This document shows, piece after piece, positions 24,933 through 33,807 of a stretch of DNA of 55,213 nucleotides. The stretch comes from Sphingomonadales bacterium. Lineage in GTDB: Bacteria; Pseudomonadota; Alphaproteobacteria; Sphingomonadales; Sphingomonadaceae. Location of the stretch: assembly GCA_028869175.1 (NCBI GenBank), contig JAGWTB010000008.1, positions 1-55,213 on the forward strand, read 5' to 3'. Both the position numbers and the translations under genes were made by a program. Position 1 is the stretch's first letter. Every line of letters begins with the position of its first letter. Under the pieces are notes generated by a model, which did not search any database, was not told the DNA's origin, and was given only the letters and a program-made list of their open reading frames with translations.

Positions 24933-24949
24933 AAAATGGAGAAGCCCGC

Positions 24950-26416
24950 ATGGCGCATTACCCTGATACCACCGGCTTCACCGGCGTACTGCGCCCGCTG
25001 CGGATCGAAGGCGACATCCTCGACATGGAAGTGGAAGGCGAAATTCCCGCCGGGCTCAACGGCACCTTCCACCGGGTCCACCCCGATGCCCAGTTCCCAC
25101 CGAAGTTCGAAAGCGACCAGTTCTTCAACGGCGACGGCATGGTCAGCCTGTTCCACTTCCGCGACGGCAAGGTCGATTTCCGCCAGCGTTATGCGCAGAC
25201 CGACAAGTGGAAGGTGGAGCGCGCGGCAGGCAAGTCGCTGTTCGGGGCATACCGCAACCCGCTGACCGATGACGACAGCGTCAAGGGCATGGTCCGCGGC
25301 ACGGCCAACACCAATGTCATGGTCCACGCCGGCAAGCTCTACGCGATGAAGGAAGACAGCCCGGTCCTGCTGATGGACCCGCTGACGCTGGAAACGCACG
25401 GCTACAACGATTTCGGCGGAAAGTTGAAGAACCAGACCTTCAACGCCCATGCCAAGATCGATCCGGGCACCGGCAACATGTGCACCTTCGGCTATGCCGC
25501 CAAGGGCCTGCTGACGCGCGATTGCTCGTATTACGAGATCAGCCCCACCGGCGAGCTGCTGTTCGAGACCGAGTTCGAGGTGCCCTACTACTGCATGATG
25601 CACGACTACGGCCTGACCGAGGACTACGCCGTGTTCCACATCGTGCCGTCCACCTCGAACTGGCCGCGCCTTGAGGCCGGGCTACCGCACTTCGGCTTCG
25701 ACACCACCCTGCCGGTCTGGCTGGGCGTGCTGCCGCGCGGTTCGGGGGTAAGCGCCAAGGACATGCGCTGGTTCAAGGCACCGAAGACTGTCTTCGCCAG
25801 CCACGTGATGAACGCCTTCCAGGACGGGACGAAGATCATTTTCGACATCCCGCAGGCAGAGAACAATTCGTTCCCCTTCTTCCCCGACATCCACGGCGCG
25901 CCCTTCGATCCGGTGGCGGCGCGGCCCTTCCTGCACCGCTGGATGGTGGACATGGGATCAAACAGCGAGGAGTTTACCTCGGTCGAGAAGCTGTCCGACT
26001 GGGTCGATGAATTCCCCCGGCTCGACGAGCGCTACCTCGGCCGTCCCTATCGCCACGGCTGGATGCTGGTGATGGACACCGGCATGCCCTATGACTTCCC
26101 GGGCAGCCGCGCTTCCGGCTTCAAGATGAACCGGATCGGTCATATCGACCATGCCAACGGCCAGCAGGATTCGTGGTGGTGCGGCGAACAGTCGATGATT
26201 CAGGAGCCCTGCTTCGTGCCCCGCAGCCCGGACAGCCCCGAAGGCGATGGCTGGATCATCGCCCTGGTCGACAATCTGGTGACCAACTACACCGATCTCG
26301 TCGTGCTCGACGCGCTGCGGCTGGAGGAAGGCCCGGTGGGCCGCGCCAAGCTACCTATCCGGTTGCGCTCGGGCCTGCACGGCAACTGGTGCGCGGAGAG
26401 CAAGCTGCGGGGATAG
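24950..26416 (+). CDS. Carotenoid-oxygenase family, lignostilbene-alpha,beta-dioxygenase type
   Basis: 488 residues of the carotenoid cleavage oxygenase fold, a non-haem iron propeller. The four iron-binding His are seen at 167 (NAHAKI), 218 (MMHDYG), 285 (ASHVMN) and 477 (GLHGNW). Phe59, Tyr101 and Lys134 are present at exactly the numbers I recall for residues that bind the 4-hydroxyphenyl ring in sphingomonad lignostilbene dioxygenase LsdA and in NOV1. The predicted reaction is O2-dependent cleavage of a hydroxystilbene's central double bond to two aromatic aldehydes such as vanillin, in the cytoplasm. GGAGAA precedes the ATG. It is divergent from the PQQ-dehydrogenase operon. A strict carotenoid or apocarotenoid substrate is less likely given the phenol-binding residues. 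Confidence 0.9.
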   Translation: MAHYPDTTGFTGVLRPLRIEGDILDMEVEGEIPAGLNGTFHRVHPDAQFPPKFESDQFFNGDGMVSLFHFRDGKVDFRQRYAQTDKWKVERAAGKSLFGAYRNPLTDDDSVKGMVRGTANTNVMVHAGKLYAMKEDSPVLLMDPLTLETHGYNDFGGKLKNQTFNAHAKIDPGTGNMCTFGYAAKGLLTRDCSYYEISPTGELLFETEFEVPYYCMMHDYGLTEDYAVFHIVPSTSNWPRLEAGLPHFGFDTTLPVWLGVLPRGSGVSAKDMRWFKAPKTVFASHVMNAFQDGTKIIFDIPQAENNSFPFFPDIHGAPFDPVAARPFLHRWMVDMGSNSEEFTSVEKLSDWVDEFPRLDERYLGRPYRHGWMLVMDTGMPYDFPGSRASGFKMNRIGHIDHANGQQDSWWCGEQSMIQEPCFVPRSPDSPEGDGWIIALVDNLVTNYTDLVVLDALRLEEGPVGRAKLPIRLRSGLHGNWCAESKLRG

Positions 26417-26577
26417 CCGGCCTGTGGCGGGTGGCTGACTGGCGTGCCATAACTGAATTCGCTCCAAGGCGCTTGCCCGGCACTGCTGGCGTTGCACTTC
26501 CCCTGCGATCCCGTCTGGGGCATCCGCTTCGGATCAAGGGCCTGCGCCGCGAACGGCGTTACTGCTCTGAAAGCCCC

Positions 26578-27459
26578 TCAGTCCAGCAGCCGCCGCATGA
26601 TCGCCCGCACCTCGTCGGCCATGTCATCGCGCTCCAGCGCCAGGGTCAGCGTCGCCTCGACAAAGCCCGCTTTCGAACCGCAATCGAACCGTCGCCCGGC
26701 GAAGGTGACTGCGTGGAACGGCTGGTTGCCGATCATACGCGCCATCGCGTCGGTCAACTGGATTTCGCCGCCCGCGCCCTTCTCCTGCCCTTCCAGCACC
26801 CGCATCACGTCGGGCTGGAGGATGTAGCGGCCCGAGATGATCAGGTTCGACGGGGCATCTTCCGCCTTGGGCTTTTCGACCAGCCCCAGCACCTCGGTCA
26901 GCGCGCCATGGCTCTTGCCGGGAGCGATCACCCCGTAGCTTGAAACTTCCTCATGCGGGACTTCCAGCACCGAGATCAGGTTACCGCCGACTTCGTTGTA
27001 GGCTTCCACCATCTGCTTCATGCAGCCCGGCTCGCCGATCATCAGTTCGTCGGGCAGGAATATGGCGAATGGTTCGTCGCCAACGATGGCGCGGGCGCAC
27101 CAGATCGCGTGGCCCAGCCCCATCGGGACCTGCTGGCGCACGGTAACGAGGTTGCCCGGCTGAAGCCGCGTCGGCTCCAGCACCGAAAGATCCTTGTCGC
27201 GGCCCTTCAGCGTCGTTTCCAGTTCGAAGGCCATGTCGAAATGGTCGATCAGCGCCGACTTGCCCCGCCCGGTAACGAAGATCATCTGTTCGATCCCCGC
27301 TTCGCGTGCTTCGTCCACCGCGTACTGGATCAGCGGCCGGTCGATCACCGGCAGCATTTCCTTGGGGATGGCCTTGGTCGCGGGGAGGAAGCGGGTGCCC
27401 AGGCCGGCGACGGGAAACACGGCCTTGCGGATCGGCTTCTTCTGCTGGGATACGGTCAT
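26578..27459 (-). CDS. galU: UTP--glucose-1-phosphate uridylyltransferase
   Basis: 293 residues, the GalU length. Motifs: [27 protein letters not shown] at the nucleotide-binding start, [39 protein letters not shown] with the metal-binding Asp, and [14 protein letters not shown]. The enzyme makes UDP-glucose for polysaccharide and glycolipid synthesis in the cytoplasm. It is divergent from murA with 138 bases between the starts. The 161 bases between its stop and the dioxygenase stop hold nothing recognisable. Confidence 0.96.
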   Translation of the reverse strand: MTVSQQKKPIRKAVFPVAGLGTRFLPATKAIPKEMLPVIDRPLIQYAVDEAREAGIEQMIFVTGRGKSALIDHFDMAFELETTLKGRDKDLSVLEPTRLQPGNLVTVRQQVPMGLGHAIWCARAIVGDEPFAIFLPDELMIGEPGCMKQMVEAYNEVGGNLISVLEVPHEEVSSYGVIAPGKSHGALTEVLGLVEKPKAEDAPSNLIISGRYILQPDVMRVLEGQEKGAGGEIQLTDAMARMIGNQPFHAVTFAGRRFDCGSKAGFVEATLTLALERDDMADEVRAIMRRLLD

Positions 27460-27597
27460 GCGGCGGCATTAATCCTGCGATGTTTCGTCCAGGTTAAAGC
27501 CGTTTGTGCGGCGCGGCGCAACTGGCTTGCGCATAGCCGGGTGCATACGATCCCGCCTCTCTTGCCGCCCGCGCGAATCGCGCTAAACGAATTGGCC

Positions 27598-28881
27598 ATG
27601 GACAAGATCATCATTCAGGGCGGCAAGCGCCTTTCGGGTACCATTCCCATCTCCGGCGCCAAGAACGCGGCGCTGACCCTGCTGCCTTGCGCACTGCTGA
27701 CCGAAGAGCCGCTGACGCTGCGCAACCTGCCGCGACTGGCGGACATCGACGGGTTCCAGCACCTGATGAACCAGTTCGGCATTTCCACCACCATCGCCGG
27801 CTCGCGCCCCGAGGATTTCGGCCGGGTGATGACCCTGGCGGCGACCCGGATCACGTCCTCGGTCGCGCCTTACGAACTGGTGCGCAAGATGCGCGCCTCG
27901 ATCCTCGTGCTCGGACCGATGCTGGCGCGCATGGGCGAGGCGACGGTGTCGCTGCCCGGCGGCTGCGCCATTGGCAATCGCCCGATCGATCTGCACCTGA
28001 AGGCGCTGGAAGCGCTGGGCGCGACGATCGAAATGGCGGCGGGCTACGTCAAGGCGATTGCTCCCGACGGCGGCCTGCCCGGCGGGCGCTATTCCTTCCC
28101 GGTGGTCTCGGTCGGCGCGACCGAGAACGCGCTGATGGCCGCCGTGCTCTGCACCGGCAAGAGCACCCTGCACAATGCCGCGCGCGAGCCGGAAATTGTC
28201 GATCTGTGCAACCTGCTGGTGGCGATGGGCGCGCAGATCGAGGGCATCGGCACGTCCGACGTCACCATCCACGGCGTACCCCGGCTGCACGGCGCGACCT
28301 ACCGGGTGATGTCAGACCGGATCGAGGCCGGCTCCTATGCCTGCGCGGCGGCGATCACCGGGGGCGAGGTGTTCCTCAAGGACGCGGTGGTTGAGGAAAT
28401 GGAAGCCACTGTCCAGGCACTGCGCGATGCGGGGGTCCATGTCGAACCGCGCGCCGGGGGCATCTACTTTGCCGCCGACGGCCCGCTGAAGCCGGTCACC
28501 CTGTCCACGGCCCCTTATCCCGGCTTCGCCACCGACATGCAGGCCCAGCTGATGGCGATGCTGTGCCTGGCGCAAGGCTCCAGCGTGCTGACCGAGACGA
28601 TCTTCGAGAATCGTTACATGCACGTGCCCGAACTCAACCGCATGGGCGCGCATATCGAGACCAAGGGCCGCACCGCCGTGGTTCACGGGGTGGAGAAGCT
28701 GACCGGGGCCGAAGTCATGGCCACCGACCTGCGCGCCTCGATGAGCCTGGTGATCGCCGGGCTGGCGGCGGAAGGCGAAACCCAGGTTCATCGGCTCTAT
28801 CATCTCGACCGGGGCTACGAGCGGCTCGAAGAGAAGCTGGCGCTGGTCGGCGCGCAGATCGAGCGCGTCGGCGGGGATTGA
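27598..28881 (+). CDS. murA: UDP-N-acetylglucosamine 1-carboxyvinyltransferase
   Basis: 427 residues. MurA features: [12 protein letters not shown] with Lys22/Asn23, [15 protein letters not shown] with the catalytic Cys123 (the fosfomycin target) and [12 protein letters not shown] at the end. The enzyme transfers enolpyruvyl from phosphoenolpyruvate to UDP-GlcNAc, the first committed step of peptidoglycan synthesis. The ATG at 27598 gives the standard length; the open frame upstream runs antisense to galU and is not coding. It is monocistronic, followed by a palindromic repeat. Confidence 0.97.
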   Translation: MDKIIIQGGKRLSGTIPISGAKNAALTLLPCALLTEEPLTLRNLPRLADIDGFQHLMNQFGISTTIAGSRPEDFGRVMTLAATRITSSVAPYELVRKMRASILVLGPMLARMGEATVSLPGGCAIGNRPIDLHLKALEALGATIEMAAGYVKAIAPDGGLPGGRYSFPVVSVGATENALMAAVLCTGKSTLHNAAREPEIVDLCNLLVAMGAQIEGIGTSDVTIHGVPRLHGATYRVMSDRIEAGSYACAAAITGGEVFLKDAVVEEMEATVQALRDAGVHVEPRAGGIYFAADGPLKPVTLSTAPYPGFATDMQAQLMAMLCLAQGSSVLTETIFENRYMHVPELNRMGAHIETKGRTAVVHGVEKLTGAEVMATDLRASMSLVIAGLAAEGETQVHRLYHLDRGYERLEEKLALVGAQIERVGGD

Positions 28882-28916
28882 GGCCCAAACCGTTACTGAA
28901 CTTTGATTTCAACCAT

Positions 28917-29025
28917 CGTCATTCCCGCGTCGGCGGGAATCCATCTCCCAGGCTCACCCCAACCAACCAGCGCTGCGCAGTGGCGCAACGCCCGGAGATG
29001 GATTCCCGCCTACGCGGGAATGACG
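28917..29025. repeat. Paired palindromic intergenic repeat (REP/dRS3-like)
   Basis: Two 32-base arms (28917-28948 and 28994-29025) are inverted copies with 31 of 32 positions complementary and a 45-base loop. Each arm contains its own 20-base palindrome, ATTCCCGC-N4-GCGGGAAT, resembling dRS3/REP-type repeats. It lies between murA and the cyclophilin gene (convergent) and could fold into a large hairpin protecting both mRNA ends. It may also be a dispersed non-autonomous element. Confidence 0.85.
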
Positions 29026-29077
29026 AGGTAGCGGTGGATTGCATTGAACAATCGGCATGGGGCCTTGCGACCCCACG

Positions 29078-29104
29078 AAAAAGGGGCGGGAGTGACCCCG
29101 CCCC
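29078..29104 (-). terminator. Rho-independent terminator of the cyclophilin gene
   Basis: On the minus strand GGGGCGGG (29104-29097, read as its complement) pairs with the arm at 29090-29083 around a 6-base loop, followed by TTTTT (29082-29078). It begins 30 bases after the stop codon. Confidence 0.8.
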
Positions 29105-29133
29105 TGTTCCTGATCATCTCGGGATGAACCCGA

Positions 29134-29580
29134 TCAGCTCACCGTCGCCTTGACGATCTTGCCGGGTTCGCGCGGCGGTTCGCCCTTGGGCAGGGCATCG
29201 ATGTGTTCCATGCCTTCCTCGACCACACCCCAGACGGTGTACTGCTTGTCGAGGAACCGGGCATCGTCGAAGCAGATGAAGAACTGGCTGTTGGCCGAAT
29301 GCGGAAAGGAGGTGCGGGCCATCGAGCAGACGCCGCGCACGTGCGGTTCATCGCTGAACTCGGCCTGCAGATCAGGCTTGGACGATCCGCCCATGCCGGT
29401 ACCGTCGGGGCAGCCGCCCTGCGCCATGAAGCCGGGGATCACGCGGTGGAACTTGACCCCGTCATAGAAGCCTTCGCCGACCAGTTCGGTAATCCGCTCG
29501 ACATGGCCGGGGGCGAGGTCGGGACGCAGCTTGATCTTCACGTCACCGCTGTCGAGCGTAAGGGTAAGGTATTCGGCCAT
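29134..29580 (-). CDS. ppiB: Peptidyl-prolyl cis-trans isomerase, cyclophilin type
   Basis: 148 residues from the ATG at 29580; an in-frame ATG at 29640 would add a stretch without family sequence. The cyclophilin core is clear: FYDGVKFHRVIPGFMAQGGCPDGTG holds the catalytic Arg, Phe and Gln. SMARTSFPHSANSQFFICF and YTVWGVVEEGMEHID follow. No signal peptide is present, so it is cytoplasmic (PpiB-like). GGAGATC precedes the start. A terminator follows. Confidence 0.93.
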   Translation of the reverse strand: MAEYLTLTLDSGDVKIKLRPDLAPGHVERITELVGEGFYDGVKFHRVIPGFMAQGGCPDGTGMGGSSKPDLQAEFSDEPHVRGVCSMARTSFPHSANSQFFICFDDARFLDKQYTVWGVVEEGMEHIDALPKGEPPREPGKIVKATVS

Positions 29581-29691
29581 GGGATGGATCTCCTGAAGTT
29601 CGCGCGCCGATATAAGGCGGTTTGGAAATAAGTCACCCACCCCCGCCTTGCCCGGTTGCTTTTGCCGCCCGCGCGCCTATCCCCTCGCGCC

Positions 29692-31125
29692 ATGATGTCC
29701 GAGGAATTCGATCCCGCGCTGCGTGACGAATCCGCCCTGGAGGCGGTGGAGCCGGCGCGCGCGAGCGAAAGCCTGGACGAGGACAACCAGCTCAAGCGCC
29801 AGTTCGTCCGCCGCGTGCGCGAGGCGCTGGACGCTGGCGAGACCGATACTGTCTATGATCTGGTCGAACCGCTTCACCCCGCCGATATTGCCGACCTGTT
29901 CGAGCTGATCGACGCCGATGACCGCCCGGCGCTGGCCCGCGCGATCAGCGACCAGATGGGCGGCGAGGTGTTCGCCGAGCTCAACGACCACGTCCGCGAA
30001 CTGCTGGTCGAATCGCTCCCCGCCGAAACCGTCGCCGAAATCGCCGAGGAACTGGAGACCGACGACGCGGTCGCCATGCTCGAAGACCTTGACGAGGAAG
30101 ACCGCCAGGCCGTCCTCGCCGAGATGGAGCCGGAAGACCGCGCGGCGATCGAAACCGCTCTGTCCTACCCCGAGGAAACCGCTGGCCGCCTGATGAGCCG
30201 CGATCTGATCGCGGTTCCCGAGCACATGACGGTGGGCGACCTGATCGACTACCTGCGCGATGACATCGACCTGCCCACCGAGTTCTGGGAAGTGTTCATC
30301 GTCGATGCCCGCCACCACCCCGTGGGCACCTGCCAGCTGTCATGGATCATGCGCACCCCGCGCTCCATCGCCCTGACCGACGTGATGAAGCGCGACCAGA
30401 CGCTGATCCCGGTGACGATGGATCAGGAGGAAGTGGCGCTGCGCTTCCAGAAATACGCGCTGATTTCCGCCGCCGTGGTGGACGAGGATGGGCGACTGGT
30501 CGGCCAGATCACCGTCGACGACGTGGTCCACATCATCCAGGAAGAAGCTGGCGAAGACGTGCTGCTGCTGTCCGGCGCGGGCGACGGCGACATCAATGAG
30601 CCGATCCGGCTGACCATCCGCACCCGGCTGACCTGGCTGGTGGTCAACTTGGGTACGGCGATCCTCGCTTCCAGCGTGGTCGGGCTGTTCCAGGGGGCGA
30701 TCACCCGCTTCGCCCTGCTGGCGGTGCTGATGCCGATCGTATCGGGCATGGGCGGCAACGCCGGCACCCAGACCCTGGCGGTGGTGGTCCGTGCGCTGGC
30801 CACGAACCAGCTTACCAGCACCAACACCTGGCGAATGATCGTTCGCGAATTCTCCATTGCCCTGGCCAACGGCCTGGCACTGGGGGTGCTGATTGGCGGC
30901 GGCGTGGGGCTGGTCTTCGGCAATCCTCACCTGGGCGCGGTGATGGCGGCGGCGATGCTGATCAACAACCTGATGGCGGGGCTGGCGGGCATTCTCGTCC
31001 CCGTCGCGCTCGACCGGCTGCGGATCGATCCGGCGGTGTCCTCCGCCGTCTTCGTCACCACCTTCACCGATACCTGCGGCTTTTTCAGCTTCCTCGGCCT
31101 CGCGGTAGCGACCGGGCTGGCCTGA
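29692..31125 (+). CDS. mgtE: Magnesium transporter MgtE
   Basis: 477 residues: an N-terminal superhelical domain to about 135 (LHPADIADLFELIDADDRPAL, EELETDDAVAMLEDLDEED), two CBS domains to about 270, a connecting helix and five membrane segments. The pore region includes LMPIVSGMGGNAGTQTL, the MgtE signature, and the last segment has FVTTFTDTCGFFSFLG. MgtE is a Mg2+ channel gated by Mg2+ bound in the cytoplasmic domains. ATGs at 29692 and 29695 are both possible. A DUF1489 gene follows after 4 bases. Confidence 0.95.
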   Translation: MMSEEFDPALRDESALEAVEPARASESLDEDNQLKRQFVRRVREALDAGETDTVYDLVEPLHPADIADLFELIDADDRPALARAISDQMGGEVFAELNDHVRELLVESLPAETVAEIAEELETDDAVAMLEDLDEEDRQAVLAEMEPEDRAAIETALSYPEETAGRLMSRDLIAVPEHMTVGDLIDYLRDDIDLPTEFWEVFIVDARHHPVGTCQLSWIMRTPRSIALTDVMKRDQTLIPVTMDQEEVALRFQKYALISAAVVDEDGRLVGQITVDDVVHIIQEEAGEDVLLLSGAGDGDINEPIRLTIRTRLTWLVVNLGTAILASSVVGLFQGAITRFALLAVLMPIVSGMGGNAGTQTLAVVVRALATNQLTSTNTWRMIVREFSIALANGLALGVLIGGGVGLVFGNPHLGAVMAAAMLINNLMAGLAGILVPVALDRLRIDPAVSSAVFVTTFTDTCGFFSFLGLAVATGLA

Positions 31126-31129
31126 TGTC

Positions 31130-31540
31130 ATGCCGCTGCACCTGACCAAGGTCGCCTACGGGGCGCAGTCGCTGGAGGAACTGCACGGCTGGTTCGCCGA
31201 GCGGGGCGATGAAGCGCGGTTGACTACCCGCTACCTTCCCAAGCGCCACGCCGAAATCCTCGACGACGGGCCGGGCTCCAGCTCGCTGTTCTGGATCTAC
31301 AAGCACCAGCTCGTCGCGCGATCACCGATCCTGCGTTTCGAGGAAGCCGAAGGCGGGCGAACCCACATCGTCATCGCCCCGCGCCTGATCAGCGTCCTGC
31401 CGATCCCCCGCCGCGCCCATCAGGGCTGGCGCTACATGGAAGCCAAGGACGCCCCGCAGGACCTCGGCGGCGATGCAGACGGCGGCGAAGTTCTGCCCGG
31501 CAAGCTGGCGAGCGAACTGGCCCGGCTGGGGCTGGTATAG
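31130..31540 (+). CDS. DUF1489 family protein
   Basis: 136 residues. MPLHLTKVAYGAQSLEELHGWF, LTTRYLPKRHAEILDDGPGSSSLFWIYKHQ and RRAHQGWRYMEAKDAPQDL fit DUF1489, a small cytoplasmic family of alphaproteobacteria without known function. It starts 4 bases after mgtE and is almost certainly co-transcribed. It converges with nudC. Confidence 0.88.
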   Translation: MPLHLTKVAYGAQSLEELHGWFAERGDEARLTTRYLPKRHAEILDDGPGSSSLFWIYKHQLVARSPILRFEEAEGGRTHIVIAPRLISVLPIPRRAHQGWRYMEAKDAPQDLGGDADGGEVLPGKLASELARLGLV

Positions 31541-31585
31541 GGCGGCTGCGCTTCGAATCGCACAAGGGGTTTGCCCTGTCGCAGT

Positions 31586-32488
31586 CTACCCCCGCGCCAG
31601 CCACCAGCGCAGCAGATGGTTGGCAATCGCGAAGCGCGGCGGCGCGCCGAAGGCCTGGCCGCGACCGCCGGTATCGGCAGAGGCGACCGCATCGGCAACC
31701 TCATCGCGCGTGAACCAGCGGGCGTCTTCCAGCTCGTGCGTGTCGATGGTCAAGGCCCGGTCGTCAGCATGGGCGTGGCAACCCATCATCAGCGACGAGG
31801 GAAACGGCCAGGGCTGGCTGGCGACATAGGTCACGTCGCGGGCACGCAAGCCAGCCTCCTCGAACACCTCGCGCGCCACTGCTTCCTCGATGGTTTCGCC
31901 CGGTTCGACGAAGCCCGCCAGCGCCGAGTAATTGCCCGCCGGAAAGCGCGGCTGGCGACCGAGCAGCAGGCACCCGTCGTGCTCGACCAGCATGATGGTA
32001 ACCGGATCGACCCGGGGGAAGTGTTCGGCAGCGCAGGTCTCGCTGGTGCAATTGCGCTGCCAGCCGCCCTTGGCGAGGCGGGTGGGCGCGCCGCAGCGGG
32101 CGCAGAAGCGGTGACGGGCGTGCCAGTCCACCAGGCTGCGCGCACCGCCGAAGGTCGCCAGTTCATCGGCGCGCAGCGCGGCCATTTCCTGCCACAGGCG
32201 CGGATTGGCCGGAGCGGTGGACCCCATGAGTTGCGGCGAAACGGCAGCAAAACAGCCGCGCCCGTCCTCGCCCAGGCCAAGGAAAACCAGCTCGCTGCCC
32301 TCCGTAACATCGGCAAGCGAACCCCAGCCCAACCCGCCTTCGGGCGTGATCTGCGGGCTCAACCCGTCCATCAGCAGCAGGCGTGCCCGCCAGTCGGTCA
32401 GGGCCTCCAGCGCGACGGCATCGGAGCGGACGTGATCAGCGCGGTCGATCCGCGAGCCCGAAAAGGCGATGGCAGCGGCAAAATTCAT
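31586..32488 (-). CDS. nudC: NAD(+) diphosphatase, NudC type
   Basis: 300 residues. A zinc ribbon (FCARCGAPT and CTSETCAAEHFPRVDP, around 128-155) precedes the Nudix box GFVEPGETIEEAVAREVFEE. SQPWPFPSSLMMG downstream is the SQPWPFPxS signature of NADH pyrophosphatases. NudC-type enzymes hydrolyse NAD(H) and remove NAD caps from RNA in E. coli. The ATG overlaps the stop of the preceding serine hydrolase gene in an ATGA, so the two are coupled. Confidence 0.94.
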   Translation of the reverse strand: MNFAAAIAFSGSRIDRADHVRSDAVALEALTDWRARLLLMDGLSPQITPEGGLGWGSLADVTEGSELVFLGLGEDGRGCFAAVSPQLMGSTAPANPRLWQEMAALRADELATFGGARSLVDWHARHRFCARCGAPTRLAKGGWQRNCTSETCAAEHFPRVDPVTIMLVEHDGCLLLGRQPRFPAGNYSALAGFVEPGETIEEAVAREVFEEAGLRARDVTYVASQPWPFPSSLMMGCHAHADDRALTIDTHELEDARWFTRDEVADAVASADTGGRGQAFGAPPRFAIANHLLRWWLARG

Positions 32489-33807
32489 GGATGCAGTTTC
32501 CCCAGGGCATCTTCGCGCGCCGCTTCACGGAACTCGCGCTGGATCGGATAGGTATCGGGCGGCATGAACTGGACGTAAAGCCCGGCGCGCAGGCCGATGC
32601 GGGTATTGACGAAGCCGACCGTTCCCGCCGCGCCCGACCAGCCAAAGGTACCTGCATCCTCCCCCAGCCCGACCAGCCCGCCCGCGCCGAAACCCGCGCC
32701 GCTGGCCATGGTGCCGCGCGTGTCAGCCCCCGGCGGCAGCAGGTTGGAAAGCGCCATGGCCACGGCGGCGGCGGGCAGGACTTGCCGCCCGCCCCGCTTG
32801 CCGCCGCCGACCAGCAATTGCAGGAAGCGGTCATAGTCCGCCGGCGTCGTCACCAGCCCGGCCCCGCCGAACGCGAAGGCGGGCGGATCGCGGTAGGCAG
32901 AGGTTTTGGGCTTGTCGATCGGCACCGGCACCCCGCCCACCACACCGTAATTGGTGGTCAGGTGCGCTTCCTCGAAAGCCGGCACCTGGAAGAAGCTGTC
33001 CTTCATCCCCGCCGGATCGAACAGCCGCTCCTGCAGATAGGCGGCCAGGCTCTTCGCACCGGACACCCGCTGGATCACCAGACCGAGAATATCGAGCCCC
33101 ATCGAATAGCGCCATTTCGTCCCCGGTTCCGCCACCAGCGGCACCGAGGCGGCGCGGCGCAGGAATTCCTCCGGGCCCGGCGTCGGCACCGGCGGCGAAA
33201 GGCCGGGAACCTGCATCCGCGAGATCACCGCCGGGGCCACGCCCAGCCGCAGAAGTTCCTGCCCCACCGCGTTGCGGCTGATCGCGGCATAGCCGAAGCC
33301 CGATGTGTGGGTCAGCAGGTGCCGCATGGTGATCCGGGTAAGCGCGGGGCGCGATTCGAGGCCTTTGGCGGGATCAAGCGCGACACGCATGTCGCGAAAC
33401 ACCGGAAACACCTCGGCCAGTTCCTGATCGAGGTGCAGCTTGCCCTCGTCCACCAGCAGCATCGCCGCCATGCCGGTTACCGGCTTGGTCATCGAATAGA
33501 CGCGGAACAGGCTGTTCGGTCCAACCGCATCGGCATCATCGAACCCCTCGGTGCCGCGCGCCACCGAGCCCATGGGCCCGTCACCCCAGCCGAATGCCGC
33601 GATCATTCCAGGCACTTTGCGCGCCGTAACGTAGCGATCAAGCAGCCCGGTAACCTTGGGCCACTGCGCCTCGAACAGCGCGGCACTGTCCGCCGCGAAG
33701 GCCAGGCGCGGCCCGCCCAGCGCCAGTGTGCCGCCCAGCAGCGCGGCCCCGCGCAGCAGCGCACGGCGAGGCAGGGCGCGATCAAGGCTGGGCATTGCCG
33801 GCATCAT
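32485..33807 (-). CDS. Serine hydrolase, beta-lactamase/class C-like family, Tat-exported
   Basis: 440 residues. The N-terminus ALPRRALLRGAALLGG has a twin-arginine followed by a hydrophobic stretch, so periplasmic Tat export is likely. The catalytic SMTK (Ser105, Lys108) lies in FRVYSMTKPVTGMAAM, the second motif is KWRYSMG, and LLTHTSGFGY is typical of the esterase/EstB branch. Members are esterases, peptidases or class C beta-lactamases; the loose fit to class C suggests an esterase. The start overlaps the mutY stop (ATGA), and the stop overlaps the nudC start. Confidence 0.85.
   Translation of the reverse strand: MMPAMPSLDRALPRRALLRGAALLGGTLALGGPRLAFAADSAALFEAQWPKVTGLLDRYVTARKVPGMIAAFGWGDGPMGSVARGTEGFDDADAVGPNSLFRVYSMTKPVTGMAAMLLVDEGKLHLDQELAEVFPVFRDMRVALDPAKGLESRPALTRITMRHLLTHTSGFGYAAISRNAVGQELLRLGVAPAVISRMQVPGLSPPVPTPGPEEFLRRAASVPLVAEPGTKWRYSMGLDILGLVIQRVSGAKSLAAYLQERLFDPAGMKDSFFQVPAFEEAHLTTNYGVVGGVPVPIDKPKTSAYRDPPAFAFGGAGLVTTPADYDRFLQLLVGGGKRGGRQVLPAAAVAMALSNLLPPGADTRGTMASGAGFGAGGLVGLGEDAGTFGWSGAAGTVGFVNTRIGLRAGLYVQFMPPDTYPIQREFREAAREDALGKLHP

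Noticed and set aside
26953..27597. In-frame 215-codon extension of murA
   Set aside because: It lies antisense to galU; MurA starts at MDKIIIQGG.
28917..29025. CRISPR-like repeat pair
   Set aside because: Only two inverted copies with a single spacer and no cas genes; it is a palindromic repeat.
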